Assembly: GCF_024519465.1 (NCBI RefSeq)
Contig: NZ_JALJRW010000018.1
Span: forward strand, 1 to 64,000
Source of the DNA: Stenotrophomonas sp. Ste86
GTDB taxonomy: Bacteria; Pseudomonadota; Gammaproteobacteria; Xanthomonadales; Xanthomonadaceae
DNA length: 64,000 bases
Direction: 5' to 3'
Position 1 is the stretch's first letter; every line of letters begins with the position of its first letter. The notes below the pieces were generated by a model. The model searched no databases, was not told where the DNA came from, and saw nothing but the letters and a program-made list of their open reading frames with translations. Positions 36,790 to 51,796 of this stretch are shown here, piece after piece. A program made the translations under genes and the position numbers.

Positions 36790-37197
36790 TCAGGTGGACG
36801 CACTGCGGATCGCCTCCGGCAGCGGTGCGCTCTTGCCGGTCTGGGTGTCCATCCATACCACTACCACGTTGCCGTCCGAATACAGCGTGCTGTCGTTCTT
36901 CTCGTCCACGATGCGGTGGCCGATGGTCACGCTGCTGTTGCCCAGGCGCTCGACGAACAGCTCCACCACGATGTCGTTGGGCCACACGATCGGCAGGCGA
37001 TAGTTGACATTGGTGGCCGCGACCACCGGTGCTATGCGGTCGGTCATCGACACGCCTTCCACGCCCAGCATCCAGCGCACGCGCGCTTCTTCCAGGTAGG
37101 AAATGTACTTGGCGTTGTTGACGTGGCCCATGCTGTCCATGTCGCGCCAGCGCACGCTGATCGGTACGCGGGCCAGGATCTTGTGTTCGGTACTCAT
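36790..37197 (-). CDS. YbgC/FadM-type hot-dog acyl-CoA thioesterase
   Basis: 135 aa single hot-dog protein. The N-terminal VRWRDMDSMGHVNNAKYISY carries the 4-hydroxybenzoyl-CoA thioesterase signature with the catalytic Asp and His-Val-Asn-Asn. Hydrolyses an acyl-CoA of unknown chain length. Its ATG shares one base with the uvrA stop (TGATG), so it is translated after uvrA. Confidence 0.9.
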   Translation of the reverse strand: MSTEHKILARVPISVRWRDMDSMGHVNNAKYISYLEEARVRWMLGVEGVSMTDRIAPVVAATNVNYRLPIVWPNDIVVELFVERLGNSSVTIGHRIVDEKNDSTLYSDGNVVVVWMDTQTGKSAPLPEAIRSAST

Positions 37198-40100
37198 CAG
37201 GCGTCCTTCTTCTTCTTGCTGGCGGCGCTGGTCTTGCTGGTCTTGCTGACCTTGCCGGTGCTCTTGGCCGCCGCCGCCTTCCTGACCGGCTTCTCCGGCT
37301 TGGCCTTGCGCGGTGGGCGGGCGTCGGGCTTGTTGGCAACCGCGGCCGGTCGCTCCGGACGCGCGCTGATGGAGGGCAGCATCTTTGCCAGGAACTGACC
37401 GGTGTACGAGGTCGGGCAGGCCGCCACGTCTTCCGGCGTGCCGGTGACCAGGATGGTGCCGCCGCGATGGCCACCTTCCGGACCCAGATCGACGATCCAG
37501 TCGGCGGTCTTGATCACGTCCAGGTTGTGCTCGATCACCACCACCGTGTTGCCTTCGTCGCGCAGCTTGTGCAGCACGCCGAGCAGCGCCTCGATGTCGT
37601 GGAAGTGCAGGCCGGTGGTCGGCTCGTCCAGGATGTACAGGGTGCGGCCGGTATCGCGCCGCGACAGTTCCTTGGACAGCTTCACGCGCTGGGCTTCGCC
37701 GCCGGACAGGGTGGTCGCGCTCTGGCCCAGCTTGATGTAGCTCAGGCCCACGTCGACCAGCGTTTCCAGCTTGCGCGCGATGCTCGGCACCGGCTCGAAC
37801 AGCTTCAGCGCATCTTCGACGGTCATCTGCAGTACGTCGTTGATGTTGTAGCCCTTGTACAGGATCTCCAGCGTTTCGCGGTTGTAGCGCTTGCCGTGGC
37901 ACACATCGCAGGGCACGTACACGTCCGGCAGGAAGTGCATTTCCACCTTGATCAGACCATCGCCCTGGCAGGCTTCGCAGCGGCCGCCGCGCACGTTGAA
38001 GCTGAAACGCCCGGGCGAATAACCGCGTGCGCGTGCTTCGGGCACCTGCGCGTACAGCTCGCGCAGCGGCGTGAACAGACCGGTGTAGGTGGCCGGGTTC
38101 GAGCGCGGGGTGCGGCCGATCGGCGACTGGTCGATGTCCACCACCTTGTCGAACAGGTCCAGGCCCTCGACCTCCTTGTAGGGGGCGATCGCGTGCGAAG
38201 AGCCGTTGATCTCGTTGGCGGCCAGCGAGAACAGGGTGTCGTTGATCAGGGTCGACTTGCCCGAGCCGGACACGCCGGTGATGCAGGTCAGCAGGCCCGA
38301 CGGAATGTCCAGGTCCACGCCCTTGAGGTTGTTGCCGCTGGCCCCGCGCAGGTGCAGGGTCATCTTCGGATTGGGCTTGTGCCGGCGTGCCGGGATCTCG
38401 ATGGCGCGCTTGCCCGACAGGTACTGTCCGGTCAGCGAGCGCGGCGAATCCAGGATGTCCTGCAGGGTGCCCTGGCCGACGATTTCGCCGCCATGCACGC
38501 CCGCGCCCGGACCGATGTCCAGCACGTAGTCGGCCAGGCGGATCGCATCTTCGTCATGCTCGACCACGATCACCGTGTTGCCCAGGTCGCGCAGGCGGGT
38601 GAGGGTGCCGAGCAGGCGCTCGTTGTCGCGCTGATGCAGGCCGATCGACGGCTCGTCCAGCACGTACATCACCCCGACCAGGCCGGCGCCGATCTGGCTG
38701 GCCAGGCGGATGCGCTGGGCTTCGCCGCCGGACAGGGTGTCGGCCTTGCGTTCCAGGGTGAGGTAATCCAGGCCCACATCGACCAGGAAGCCCAGGCGCT
38801 CGCCGATCTCCTTGACGATCTTGCCGGCGATCTCGCCGCGCCAGCCGGGCAGGGACATGCTGCTGAAGAACTTCAGCGCTTCGTCGATCGGCAGCACCAC
38901 CAGTTCCGGCAGCGCACGGTCGGCAACGAACACGTTGCGCGCGGCCTTGTTCAGGCGTTGGCCGTTGCACTCGGGGCAGTTGCGCTCGCTGATGTATTTG
39001 GCCAGCTCTTCGCGCACGGCCGAGGATTCGGTTTCCTTGTAGCGGCGCTCGAGATTGGGAATGATCCCTTCGAAGCGGTGCTTGCGCTGGGTGCGGCCAC
39101 CGGCTTCGGTGAAGTAGGTGAAGGTGATGGTTTCTTCGCCGCTGCCGAACAGCACCGCCTTGCGGACGTCTTCGGGCAGGCTCTGCCACACCGCATCGAC
39201 ATCGAACTTGTAGTGCTTGGCCAGCGAGGCGATCAGCTGGAAATAATAGGCATTGCGACGATCCCAGCCGCGCACGGCACCGGCCGACAGCGACAGCTCC
39301 GGGTGCACCACCACGCGCGAGGGGTCGAAGAACTCGGCCATGCCCAGCCCATCGCAGCCCGGGCAGGCGCCGACCGGCGAGTTGAACGAGAACAGGCGCG
39401 GTTCCAGCTCGGGCAGCGAGTAATCACAGACCGGGCAGCTGTACTTGGACGAGAACAGGTGCGCGGGCGCGTCCTCCACGTCCAGCGACTGCACCGAGAC
39501 CATGCCGTCGCCCAGCTTGAGGGCGGTTTCAAAGCTCTCGGCAAGGCGCTGCTTGATGTCTTCGCGCGGACGGAAGCGGTCGATCACCGCCTCGATGGTG
39601 TGCTTCTGGCGCAGCGCCAGCGGCGGCACCGCGTCGATTTCATGCAGGGTGCCATCCACGCGCACACGCACGAAGCCCTGCGCGCGCAGCTGGTCGAACA
39701 CCTGGGCATGCTCGCCCTTGCGCTCGCGGATCACCGGAGCCAGCAGCATGTAGCGCTGCTCCGGGTCCAGGGTGAGCACGTGGTCGACCATCTGGCTGAC
39801 CGTCTGCGCTTCCAGCGGGTAGCCGTGGTCGGGGCAGCGCGGGCTGCCGACGCGGGCGTACAGCAGGCGCAGGTAATCGTAGATCTCGGTGATCGTGCCG
39901 ACGGTCGAGCGTGGGTTGTGCGAGGTCGACTTCTGCTCGATCGAGATCGCCGGGGACAGGCCTTCGATATGGTCCAGGTCCGGCTTTTCCATCACGCTCA
40001 GGAACTGCCGGGCATAGGCCGACAGCGATTCCACGTAGCGGCGCTGGCCTTCAGCGTAGATGGTGTCGAACGCCAACGACGACTTGCCCGAGCCGGACAG

Positions 40101-40199
40101 GCCGGTGATGACAATGAGCTTGTCGCGGGGCAGGTCGAGATCGATGTTCTTGAGATTGTGCGTCCGCGCGCCGCGGATGCGGATGAATTCCATCGCCAT
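37197..40199 (-). CDS. uvrA: Excinuclease ABC subunit A
   Basis: 1000 aa ATPase that finds bulky DNA lesions with UvrB. Two ABC modules each have Walker A motifs ([16 protein letters not shown] near residue 31 and [14 protein letters not shown] in the second half) and signatures [16 protein letters not shown] and [15 protein letters not shown]. Zinc-binding cysteine pairs are visible ([17 protein letters not shown] with CDVCHGKR). A Lys/Ala/Pro-rich tail of about 55 residues extends beyond the E. coli protein. Start at [13 protein letters not shown]. Confidence 0.97.
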   Translation of the reverse strand: MAMEFIRIRGARTHNLKNIDLDLPRDKLIVITGLSGSGKSSLAFDTIYAEGQRRYVESLSAYARQFLSVMEKPDLDHIEGLSPAISIEQKSTSHNPRSTVGTITEIYDYLRLLYARVGSPRCPDHGYPLEAQTVSQMVDHVLTLDPEQRYMLLAPVIRERKGEHAQVFDQLRAQGFVRVRVDGTLHEIDAVPPLALRQKHTIEAVIDRFRPREDIKQRLAESFETALKLGDGMVSVQSLDVEDAPAHLFSSKYSCPVCDYSLPELEPRLFSFNSPVGACPGCDGLGMAEFFDPSRVVVHPELSLSAGAVRGWDRRNAYYFQLIASLAKHYKFDVDAVWQSLPEDVRKAVLFGSGEETITFTYFTEAGGRTQRKHRFEGIIPNLERRYKETESSAVREELAKYISERNCPECNGQRLNKAARNVFVADRALPELVVLPIDEALKFFSSMSLPGWRGEIAGKIVKEIGERLGFLVDVGLDYLTLERKADTLSGGEAQRIRLASQIGAGLVGVMYVLDEPSIGLHQRDNERLLGTLTRLRDLGNTVIVVEHDEDAIRLADYVLDIGPGAGVHGGEIVGQGTLQDILDSPRSLTGQYLSGKRAIEIPARRHKPNPKMTLHLRGASGNNLKGVDLDIPSGLLTCITGVSGSGKSTLINDTLFSLAANEINGSSHAIAPYKEVEGLDLFDKVVDIDQSPIGRTPRSNPATYTGLFTPLRELYAQVPEARARGYSPGRFSFNVRGGRCEACQGDGLIKVEMHFLPDVYVPCDVCHGKRYNRETLEILYKGYNINDVLQMTVEDALKLFEPVPSIARKLETLVDVGLSYIKLGQSATTLSGGEAQRVKLSKELSRRDTGRTLYILDEPTTGLHFHDIEALLGVLHKLRDEGNTVVVIEHNLDVIKTADWIVDLGPEGGHRGGTILVTGTPEDVAACPTSYTGQFLAKMLPSISARPERPAAVANKPDARPPRKAKPEKPVRKAAAAKSTGKVSKTSKTSAASKKKKDA

Positions 40200-40397
40200 G
40201 GGGGATCCGTTGTGAGGCTCTGGCCCGGAGGGCCGGCAAGCGGGTGGGGCAAGCGGAGACGGCAATCGGTCAGCCTACCGAGCTTGGGATTTGGGGGCAA
40301 TCGCGCACATTGCCAGCCCCGGGTCTCATCGAATGCGACCCGCCGGGGCGTTACCTGAACAGGATTCAGGTCCAGACGGGGCAAGGCGGGGGGTGAC

Positions 40398-40426
40398 TTG
40401 ACCCGACCCACTCCCAGTCATTAAAA
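40398..40426 (+). promoter_or_regulatory. Promoter of rplU-rpmA
   Basis: TTGACC (40398-40403) and TTAAAA (40421-40426) with a 17-base spacer, 67 bases before the rplU start, in an otherwise GC-rich leader (40200-40493) without genes. GAGGAAG precedes the rplU ATG. Confidence 0.6.
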
Positions 40427-40493
40427 TCCCGCTTCTGTCTGCCCTCGATGGCAGCAGTCCATAGACCACAATAACTACAGAGGAAGTCTGGTC

Positions 40494-40811
40494 ATGTACG
40501 CAGTACTGGTAACCGGCGGTAAGCAATACCGCGTGGCGCAGGGCGAAAAGCTCCGCGTTGAAAAGCTCGAAGTCGAAGTCGGCAACGAGATCAAGTTCGA
40601 CAACATCCTGATGTTGGGCGACAGCGATGGCATCAAGATCGGCGACGCGCTGAGCGGCGCTTCGGTCACCGCCAAGGTCGTGTCCCAGGGTCGTGCTGAC
40701 AAGGTCCGGATCATCAAGTTCCGTCGCCGCAAGCACCACATGAAGCGTCAGGGTCACCGTCAGTACTACACCGAAATCGAGATCACCGGCATCGCCGGTG
40801 GCAGCAAGTAA
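40494..40811 (+). CDS. rplU: 50S ribosomal protein L21
   Basis: 105 aa. [20 protein letters not shown] and the basic [15 protein letters not shown] segment are diagnostic. Binds 23S rRNA. First gene of rplU-rpmA, 15 bases before rpmA. Confidence 0.99.
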   Translation: MYAVLVTGGKQYRVAQGEKLRVEKLEVEVGNEIKFDNILMLGDSDGIKIGDALSGASVTAKVVSQGRADKVRIIKFRRRKHHMKRQGHRQYYTEIEITGIAGGSK

Positions 40812-40826
40812 TCAAGGAGACCAGTC

Positions 40827-41087
<261 letters not shown>

Positions 41088-41138
41088 TCTTCGCGATACG
41101 CGGGCGCCCACGCCTCGGCGTGGGGCCGCTGACGAAAG

Positions 41139-41159
41139 CCCCGCTTCGGCGGGGTTTTT
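41139..41159 (+). terminator. Rho-independent terminator of rplU-rpmA
   Basis: CCCCGC/GCGGGG stem closed by a TTCG tetraloop, then five T. Confidence 0.92.
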
Positions 41160-41228
41160 GTTTTTATTGAATACACCGGTGCGGGGATCCTTCCCGCCAC
41201 CGTCCCTGGATCGTACCGGGGACGTTAG

Positions 41229-42335
<1,107 letters not shown>

Positions 42336-42356
42336 GCGCATCCGCGCGCCCCTGAG

Positions 42357-42380
42357 AAACCCGGCTGCGGCCGGGTTTTT
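42357..42380 (+). terminator. Rho-independent terminator of obgE
   Basis: AAACCCGGC/GCCGGGTTT stem (42357-42365 with 42370-42378), loop TGCG, T run. Confidence 0.92.
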
Positions 42381-42402
42381 CTGTGGTGTCGCAGGGCCGG
42401 GG

Positions 42403-42584
42403 CCACGCGATGCGTGGCGCGCGTCCGGCGCGCGTGGCTCTACCGTTGGCGCGGGCCGGAATGGATCGGTGGACGATCGCGGCAGCGCGGGCGCCCAGGA
42501 ATCGCGCCCAACAAAAAACCCGGCCGGGGCCGGGTCTTTTTGTGCGATCGGGTCGAAGCCACGCAGGGCGTGGCTTTACCGCAA
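42403..42584. repeat. Degenerate GTAG-type repeats and shared terminator region
   Basis: The gap between obgE and rpsT holds a decayed unit near 42403-42443 (...GCGTGGCTCTACC) and another near 42555-42584 (GCCACGCAGGGCGTGGCTTTACC), variants of the GAGCCACGC stem type seen at 49969. Confidence 0.6.
42512..42540. terminator. Bidirectional terminator between obgE and rpsT
   Basis: CCCGGCC/GGCCGGG stem (42518-42524 with 42527-42533), A6 on the left and T6 on the right, so it works in both directions; it terminates rpsT. Confidence 0.88.
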
Positions 42585-42597
42585 CCACGTCGCCGGA

Positions 42598-42867
42598 TCA
42601 GGCGGCCTTGATGGCCTTGATGCGCGCGGTCAGGCGGCTCTTATGGCGAGCAGCCTTGTTCTTGTGGATCAGACCACGCGAGCTGAAACGGTCGAGGATC
42701 GGCTGGGCAACAGCGAAGGCTGCCTCGGCGCCGGCGGCGTCATTGGCATCCAGAGCCTTGATCACCTTCTTGACAGCGGTGCGCAGCATCGAACGCTGAG
42801 CCGTATTGCGCGCGTTGCGCACGACGGTCTGCTTGGCGCGCTTCTTGGCGGACTTGATATTGGCCAC
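42598..42867 (-). CDS. rpsT: 30S ribosomal protein S20
   Basis: 89 aa, very basic and Ala-rich. [20 protein letters not shown] and [16 protein letters not shown] are diagnostic. Binds 16S rRNA early in assembly. Divergent from murJ. Confidence 0.99.
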   Translation of the reverse strand: MANIKSAKKRAKQTVVRNARNTAQRSMLRTAVKKVIKALDANDAAGAEAAFAVAQPILDRFSSRGLIHKNKAARHKSRLTARIKAIKAA

Positions 42868-42915
42868 AGTGGTGGTTTCCTGAAAAATCGGTGTAATGGG
42901 AACAGCAAGCTGGAA

Positions 42916-42944
42916 AGTATGATGGCTCGAAAAATGTACGTCAA
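42916..42944 (-). promoter_or_regulatory. Promoter of rpsT
   Basis: On the minus strand TTGACG (42944-42939) and CATACT (42921-42916) are separated by 17 bases, 49 bases before the rpsT start. Confidence 0.7.
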
Positions 42945-42968
42945 GTCAATTGTCAAGAGGGAACACGG

Positions 42969-44588
42969 GTGAGTTCACCAAGGATGTTGCGGGGCCTGCT
43001 GTCTTTCAGCAGCATGACCATGATTTCGCGGGTGTTGGGGCTGGTTCGCGACCTGGTCATCACCACCACGTTCGGCACCAATGCGGTGACCGACGCCTTC
43101 TGGGTCGCCTTCCGGGTGCCCAATTTCCTGCGCCGGCTGTTCGCCGAAGGCTCGTTCGCCACGGCGTTCGTCCCGGTGTTCACGGAAGTGAAGGAAACCC
43201 GCTCGCATGCCGAACTGCGCGAGCTGATGTCGCGCGTGGCCGGCACGCTGGGCGGGGTGCTGCTGCTGGTCACGGCGCTGGCGCTGATCTTCGCACCGCA
43301 GTTGGCCACCCTGTTCTCCAGCGGGGTGGATACCGACCCGGCCAAGCATGGCCTGCTGGTGGACCTGTTCCGGTTGACCTTCCCGTTCCTGCTGTTCGTC
43401 TCGCTGACCGCGCTGGCCGGCGGGGCGCTCAACAGTTTCCAGAAGTTCGCGATGCCGGCGCTGACCCCGGTGATCCTCAACCTGTGCATGATCGCCGGCG
43501 CGCTGTGGCTGGCCCCGCGGCTGGGCGGCACCCCGGAGAAGCAGATCCTGGCCCTCGGCTGGGCGGTACTGGCGGCCGGGCTGCTGCAGTTGCTGTTCCA
43601 GCTGCCCTCGCTGAAGGGCATCAACCTGCTCACCCTGCCGCGCTGGGGCTGGCGGCATCCCGGGGTGCGCAAGGTGCTGACCCTGATGGTGCCGACCCTG
43701 TTCGGTTCCTCGATCGCGCAGATCAACCTGCTGCTGGATACGGTGATCGCCGCCAAGCTGACCGATGGCTCGCAGTCCTGGCTGTCGCTGGCCGACCGCT
43801 TCCTGGAGCTCCCGCTGGGCGTGTTCGGGGTAGCGTTGGGTACCGTGATCCTGCCGGCGCTGGCCCGCCACCACGTGAGCACCGACAAGACCGGCTTCTC
43901 CAGCGCGCTGGACTGGGGGCTGCGCACGACGCTGCTGATCGCGGTGCCGGCAATGCTGGGCCTGTTGCTGCTGGCCGAGCCGCTGATCGCCACGATTTTC
44001 CAGCATGGCGAGTTCAGCGCGTTCGATACCCGCATGACCGCGCTGTCGGTGTATGGCCTGAGCTTCGGCCTGCCGGCGTTCGCGCTGCTCAAGGTGGTGT
44101 TGCCGGCGTTCTACGCCCGCCAGGACACCAAGACCCCGGTGCGCGCCGGTATCGCCGCGCTGGTGGCCAACATGGTGTTCAACTTCATCCTGCTGGCGGT
44201 GCTGTACCAGGTGATGGTGCCCGAAGCGCTCAAGGCGCAGGGCGTGTGGGTCGCGCTGGGCAAGCAGCCGGGCCTGCACCTGGCGCTGGGCATTGCCAGC
44301 GCGCTGTCCAGCTACCTGAATCTCGGGTTGCTGTGGTACTGGCTGGGCAAGACCGGCGTGTACCAGCGCAAGCCCGGCTGGGCCGGCTACGTGACCCGCC
44401 TGGGCCTGGCCTGCCTGGCCATGGTGGCGGTGCTGCTGGGCCTGCTGTTCACCATGCCCGGCTTCACCGGCATGGACAAATGGCACCGCATCGGCAATCT
44501 GGCGCTGCTGGTCGGCAGCGGTGGGCTGACCTATCTGGTGGCCCTGGTCGCGATGGGTTTCCGCCCGCGCCACCTGCGCGAGCATTGA
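42969..44588 (+). CDS. murJ: Lipid II flippase MurJ (MviN)
   Basis: 539 aa with about 14 transmembrane helices. Flips lipid II across the inner membrane for peptidoglycan synthesis. MOP-superfamily MviN motifs are clear: SRVLGLVRDLVITTTFGTN, FWVAFRVPNFLRRLFAEGSF. The start is GTG with AGAGGGA upstream. First gene of the murJ-ribF-ileS-lspA-ispH run. Confidence 0.97.
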   Translation: MSSPRMLRGLLSFSSMTMISRVLGLVRDLVITTTFGTNAVTDAFWVAFRVPNFLRRLFAEGSFATAFVPVFTEVKETRSHAELRELMSRVAGTLGGVLLLVTALALIFAPQLATLFSSGVDTDPAKHGLLVDLFRLTFPFLLFVSLTALAGGALNSFQKFAMPALTPVILNLCMIAGALWLAPRLGGTPEKQILALGWAVLAAGLLQLLFQLPSLKGINLLTLPRWGWRHPGVRKVLTLMVPTLFGSSIAQINLLLDTVIAAKLTDGSQSWLSLADRFLELPLGVFGVALGTVILPALARHHVSTDKTGFSSALDWGLRTTLLIAVPAMLGLLLLAEPLIATIFQHGEFSAFDTRMTALSVYGLSFGLPAFALLKVVLPAFYARQDTKTPVRAGIAALVANMVFNFILLAVLYQVMVPEALKAQGVWVALGKQPGLHLALGIASALSSYLNLGLLWYWLGKTGVYQRKPGWAGYVTRLGLACLAMVAVLLGLLFTMPGFTGMDKWHRIGNLALLVGSGGLTYLVALVAMGFRPRHLREH

Positions 44589-44663
44589 TCCGTGGACACC
44601 CCGGCTATACTTCATGGCTATCCCTTGCAACGCATCGGCCCTGGTGGGCCGGATTCCCAGTTG

Positions 44664-45607
44664 ATGAGCAGGCTGTTTAGAAGTATCGAAGGCGGGCAAC
44701 TGTTCCCGCACGGAAGCGTGGTCTGCATCGGCGCATTCGACGGCCTGCACCTGGGCCATCGTGCGTTGGTGCGCCACGCCGTTGCGCGCGCGCGCGCGTT
44801 GGGCGTGGCCGCCGTGGCGGTCGCGTTCGAACCGCTGCCGCGTGAGTATTTCGCCCAGGGCGAGCCGCCGCCGCGGTTGACCCTGGCCCGCGACAAGGTG
44901 GCCATGCTCAGCGAGCTGGGCGTGGATGCGATCGGCCTGCTGCGCTTCGATGCGCGCATGGCGGCGATGCAGGCCGAAGACTTCGTGCAGCAGTTGCTGG
45001 TGCAGCGCCTGAGCGCGCGCGAGGTGTGGATCGGCCCGGAATTCTGCTTCGGCAACCGCCGTCGCGGTGACCTGGCGCTGCTGCAGTCGATGGGCGCCGA
45101 GCGCGGATTTGGCGCCGGCGAGATCGAGCCGATCGACCTGCACGGCGAGCGCATCTCCAGCACCCGCATCCGCCAGTTGCTGCGCGAGGGCAACTTCAGC
45201 CACGCCAATGACCTGCTCGGGCGTCCGTATTCGATCGGAGGCAGGGTAGTGCGCGGCCGGCAGCTGGGCCGTACGCTGGGGTTCCCCACCGCCAACCTGC
45301 GCTTCCCCAAGACGCCGGCGCTGTCGGGTATTTACGCGACCTGGGTGCACGGGGTGTTCGACCAGCCGTGGCCATCGGTCTCCAGCTTCGGCACGCGGCC
45401 GACGGTGGAGGGCGTAGAGCCGCTGCTGGAAGCGCACCTGTTCGATTTCCAAGGCGACCTGTACGGTCGCCACATTGAAGTGGAGTTCGTCGCCAAGTTG
45501 CGCGACGAAGAAAAGTTCCAAGATCTGGCCGCATTGACCGACCAGATGCACCGTGACGCCGAACAGGCGCGTCACATCCTTTCCGAACACAGATTGCGAG
45601 CCACTGC

Positions 45608-45611
<4 letters not shown>
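44664..45611 (+). CDS. ribF: Bifunctional riboflavin kinase/FAD synthetase
   Basis: 315 aa. The N-terminal nucleotidyltransferase domain has [16 protein letters not shown] and [13 protein letters not shown]; the C-terminal riboflavin kinase domain has [14 protein letters not shown]. Makes FMN and FAD. The ATG at 44664 gives [11 protein letters not shown]. Its stop overlaps the GTG of ileS. Confidence 0.97.
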
Positions 45612-48438
<2,827 letters not shown>

Positions 48439-48439
<1 letters not shown>

Positions 48440-48945
48440 TGAGCGCCGTCCGTCCGCGTCCCAATGCATTGGTGTGGCTGCTGCTGTCGGCGGCGATCAT
48501 CGGTCTGGACCAGTGGAGCAAGGCCTGGGTCCTGTCCAGCCTGCCCGAGTACCAGCCGGTGGTGGTCATCGAAGGCTTCTGGAACTGGTTCCGCACCTAC
48601 AACACCGGCGCGGCATTCAGCTTCCTGAGCGATGCCGGTGGCTGGCAGCTGTGGTTCTTCACCGCGCTGGCGGTGGGCATCAGCGGCCTGATGGCGTTCT
48701 GGCTGTCGCGTACCGCGCGCGGCCAGTGGCGCAGCGCCGTGCCTTACGCCCTGGTCATCGGCGGGGCCATCGGCAACGTGATCGACCGGCTGATGCACGG
48801 CCACGTGGTCGATTTCATCCAGTGGTACGTCGGTGACCATTACTGGCCCTCCTTCAACATCGCCGATGCGGCGATCGTGGTGGGGGCCGTGGGGATCGCT
48901 GTGTTTGGTCTGTTCGACGGCAAGGCCGAGAAAAAAGCGGGATAA
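48439..48945 (+). CDS. lspA: Lipoprotein signal peptidase
   Basis: 168 aa aspartic peptidase with four transmembrane helices that cleaves prolipoproteins. The catalytic aspartates are in [16 protein letters not shown] and FNIADAAI; the conserved NTGAAFSFL is present. ATG overlaps the ileS stop (TGATG). Confidence 0.97.
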
Positions 48946-48999
48946 TTCCCCCTGTATCCCGCAATGAACCGGCCTGGCGCCGGCCGGAGTATCTGACCG

Positions 49000-49950
49000 A
49001 TGGACGTGTTGCTCGCCAATCCGCGTGGTTTCTGTGCCGGTGTCGATCGTGCGATCGAGATCGTCAAGCGCGCGATCGAGACCCTGGGCGCGCCGATCTA
49101 CGTGCGCCACGAGGTCGTGCACAACCGCTTCGTGGTCGACGACCTCAAGGCCCGCGGCGCGATCTTCGTCGAGGAACTCGATGAAGTGCCCGATGACAAC
49201 ACGGTGATCTTCAGTGCGCACGGCGTGTCCCAGGCCGTGCGCCAGGAGGCCGAACGCCGTGGCCTGAAGGTGTTCGACGCGACCTGCCCGCTGGTCACCA
49301 AGGTGCACCTGGAAGTGGCCCGCCACTGCCGTGCCGGCCGCGACGTGGTGCTGATCGGCCATGCCGGCCACCCCGAAGTGGAAGGCACCATGGGCCAGTG
49401 GAGCCGCGAGCGCGGCACCGGCCGGATCTACCTGGTGGAAGATGTCGAGGATGTCGCCACGCTGGAGATCGACCAGCCGGAGAACTTCGCCTACACCACC
49501 CAGACCACGCTGTCGGTGGATGACACCCGCGGCATCATCGAGGCCATGCGCGCGCGCTTCCCGGCGATGCAGGGGCCGAAAAACGACGACATCTGCTACG
49601 CCACCCAGAACCGCCAGGACGCCGTGCGCGACCTGGCCCAGCGCTGCGACCTGGTACTGGTGGTGGGCTCGCCGAACAGCTCCAACTCCAACCGTCTCAG
49701 TGAACTGGCGCGCCGCGAAGGCGTGGAGTCCTACCTGATCGACGGCGCCCACGAGATCGACCCGGCCTGGGTGGCCGGCAAGCAGCACATCGGCCTGACT
49801 GCCGGCGCCTCGGCACCGCAGGTGCTGGTGGACGGCGTGATTGCGCGGTTGAAGGAGCTGGGCGCGACCGGCGTCGGTGAGCTCGACGGCGAGCCGGAGT
49901 CCATGGTGTTTGCGTTGCCAAAGGAACTGCGGCTGCGGTTGATCAGCTGA
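49000..49950 (+). CDS. ispH: HMBPP reductase (LytB)
   Basis: 316 aa 4Fe-4S enzyme making IPP and DMAPP in the last step of the MEP pathway. Cluster cysteines lie at residue 12 ([12 protein letters not shown]), in [12 protein letters not shown] and in [23 protein letters not shown] binds the substrate. Starts 54 bases after lspA and ends the run. Confidence 0.98.
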   Translation: MDVLLANPRGFCAGVDRAIEIVKRAIETLGAPIYVRHEVVHNRFVVDDLKARGAIFVEELDEVPDDNTVIFSAHGVSQAVRQEAERRGLKVFDATCPLVTKVHLEVARHCRAGRDVVLIGHAGHPEVEGTMGQWSRERGTGRIYLVEDVEDVATLEIDQPENFAYTTQTTLSVDDTRGIIEAMRARFPAMQGPKNDDICYATQNRQDAVRDLAQRCDLVLVVGSPNSSNSNRLSELARREGVESYLIDGAHEIDPAWVAGKQHIGLTAGASAPQVLVDGVIARLKELGATGVGELDGEPESMVFALPKELRLRLIS

Positions 49951-49968
49951 TCGGGCGTGATCGTTGGT

Positions 49969-50040
49969 GCAGCCACGCATGGCGTGGCTCTACCGGATCG
50001 CGGTAACCGACCTTCAACCGGTAGAGCCACGCCATGCGTC
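49969..50040. repeat. Pair of GTAG (SMAG-like) repeats
   Basis: Inverted unit AGCCACGCATGGCGTGGCTC ending CTAC at 49993, and a direct unit from 50021, GTAGAGCCACGCCATGCGTC. They separate the convergent ispH and M28 peptidase genes. Confidence 0.85.
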
Positions 50041-50065
50041 TCCGCGCTGGCAATCCCACCGCGCA

Positions 50066-51613
50066 TTACCCCGTAAATACCGCCCGCAATCGCTGCCACG
50101 GCCTCTCCAATCCCGGCGTGGCCGCGCCGATCACTGCGGCGTCCAGCGCATCGACCAACGCCAATGCCCTGGCGAAACTGCACACCTGCTGCCACGCAAA
50201 CCCGGCATCCAATCGCCCCAAGCCACCGCCGGGCAACTGCTGGCAGAGATAGTCCGGACCGGGCACCAGCCCGATCCCCGGTATTCCGCACAGATACGGA
50301 CTGGCGCCTTCGCCCAGGAACAGCTCGCCAATGCGCGGTGCCACCACCAGGCTGCGCAGCTTGCTGCGGCCGGCAACGGCAGCGCAGTACACCTGCTCCA
50401 TCGCCGGGTTGGTGGCGTAGACAATCTCGCGTTCCAGCCGGCCGGTGGCCCGGGGGTCGCTGCGTCCCGGACCGTCCTTCCATTCCAGGCAGCCCAGGTG
50501 CTCCAGCGTCAGGCAGGCTACCGCGCGCGCGTGATCACCCTTGCCATCCCACAGCCCAGGATGCGCACGCAGCCATGCCATCGTCGCCTGGCCACGGTCG
50601 GTGAACTGCGGAATCTGGAAGTGGCCGCTGGCGAACACGAACACCATGTCGCGACGCCGCGGGCGCTGGGCGAAGGCAGCGGCCAGCGCGAGCAGTCCGG
50701 CGCCGCCATTTTCTTCGCACGCATTGGGGCCATCGGTGTGGGTGTTGATCAGGATGCTTTCACCCCGCGTGGTGCCGGGCAGCACGGCATGCAGGGAGTC
50801 GGTCCCGGCCTCGGTGCGCTCGGCCTGCAGCACCAGCGTCGCACTGCGGCCAGCGTGCGCAGCCGAACGCAGCGCCTCGCCGGCCTGTTCGCCCACCCAT
50901 AGCGCCGGGCAATCCATCCATGGCGTGGTGAACGGCAGTACCTGATCGCGCGCCAGACCTTCAGACAGCCCGCCAAACACGCAGACCACGGCGCGTACGC
51001 CGGCCTTGCGCGCGCGTTCGAGCAGCGTCGGATCGATCAACGGCGCCAGCACCGGGATGACCTCATCGCGCGCAAACCCGGCATCGGCATCGGGCAACAT
51101 CGCACGCTGCTGGAACACCATCGCCGCCTTGGCCCGGCGCATCGCCACCGGATCGATCCGCACCACGGCGATCGCATCGCGCGCGGGTTCCATCCGTTTG
51201 GCCGAGTCCAGCCACACCAGCCGACCATGCACGCCCTGTGCGTCGGTCTGGCCCGAGTAGGGATAGGGCGCGGCAACCTCGATGGGCGTGCCATCGTCCA
51301 GCCGCAGCGCGCAGTGCTGCGGCGTCCAGCGCTGGATCCGGTGATGCTGGCGGTGCACCTGCAGACCGAGCGCTTCCAGTTCGCCGGCCAGGTAATCCAC
51401 CGCCTGCGCGTGCGCGGGCGTGGCGGTCAGTCGCGGGCCGAACGCGTTCAGCGCTTCGATCCAGCGCCAGAGCTGGGCCTGGTCGGGCAACAGCGGGGTG
51501 ATGTCGTCCACCGCAGGCAGTGGTACGCGCCGGCGCGGCCCCTGTACGGTCAATGCGGCGGTGGCCACGGCCGCCGCGACGGTCAGCCCGCCTATCCATC
51601 TGCGTGCCTGCAT
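50066..51613 (-). CDS. M28-like metallopeptidase with signal anchor
   Basis: 515 aa. An N-terminal hydrophobic helix (about 8-23) suggests export. The insert resembles a PA domain (about 150-270), and the M28-type zinc core shows ILINTHTDGPNACEENGGAG, in which the His-Asp and Glu-Glu pairs are expected ligands and catalytic base. M28 enzymes are aminopeptidases or carboxypeptidases. The ATG at 51613 follows GGGAGG; the longer open frame is not used. Divergent from the M61 gene. Confidence 0.82.
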   Translation of the reverse strand: MQARRWIGGLTVAAAVATAALTVQGPRRRVPLPAVDDITPLLPDQAQLWRWIEALNAFGPRLTATPAHAQAVDYLAGELEALGLQVHRQHHRIQRWTPQHCALRLDDGTPIEVAAPYPYSGQTDAQGVHGRLVWLDSAKRMEPARDAIAVVRIDPVAMRRAKAAMVFQQRAMLPDADAGFARDEVIPVLAPLIDPTLLERARKAGVRAVVCVFGGLSEGLARDQVLPFTTPWMDCPALWVGEQAGEALRSAAHAGRSATLVLQAERTEAGTDSLHAVLPGTTRGESILINTHTDGPNACEENGGAGLLALAAAFAQRPRRRDMVFVFASGHFQIPQFTDRGQATMAWLRAHPGLWDGKGDHARAVACLTLEHLGCLEWKDGPGRSDPRATGRLEREIVYATNPAMEQVYCAAVAGRSKLRSLVVAPRIGELFLGEGASPYLCGIPGIGLVPGPDYLCQQLPGGGLGRLDAGFAWQQVCSFARALALVDALDAAVIGAATPGLERPWQRLRAVFTG

Positions 51614-51796
51614 GCGTGATGCCTCCCGGGGAGTGTCTGCAACGTGGCGGGCAGTGTGGCGCTGGCACGGTGAACACGGCGGCACGCGTCGCCCGGCTTT
51701 GCCCGTTCTGGCCGCAGCCCCGCGCATGACCTTTGGCCATGGGGCAGGGCGATAGCGAGGTCTAGGATCGGATGTTTCGCCGCTGGAGCGTTGCCG

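Noticed and set aside
37467..40358. 963-codon + strand frame opposite uvrA
   Set aside because: Antisense shadow typical of high-GC genes; rich in Arg, Gln, Val and Leu without motifs.
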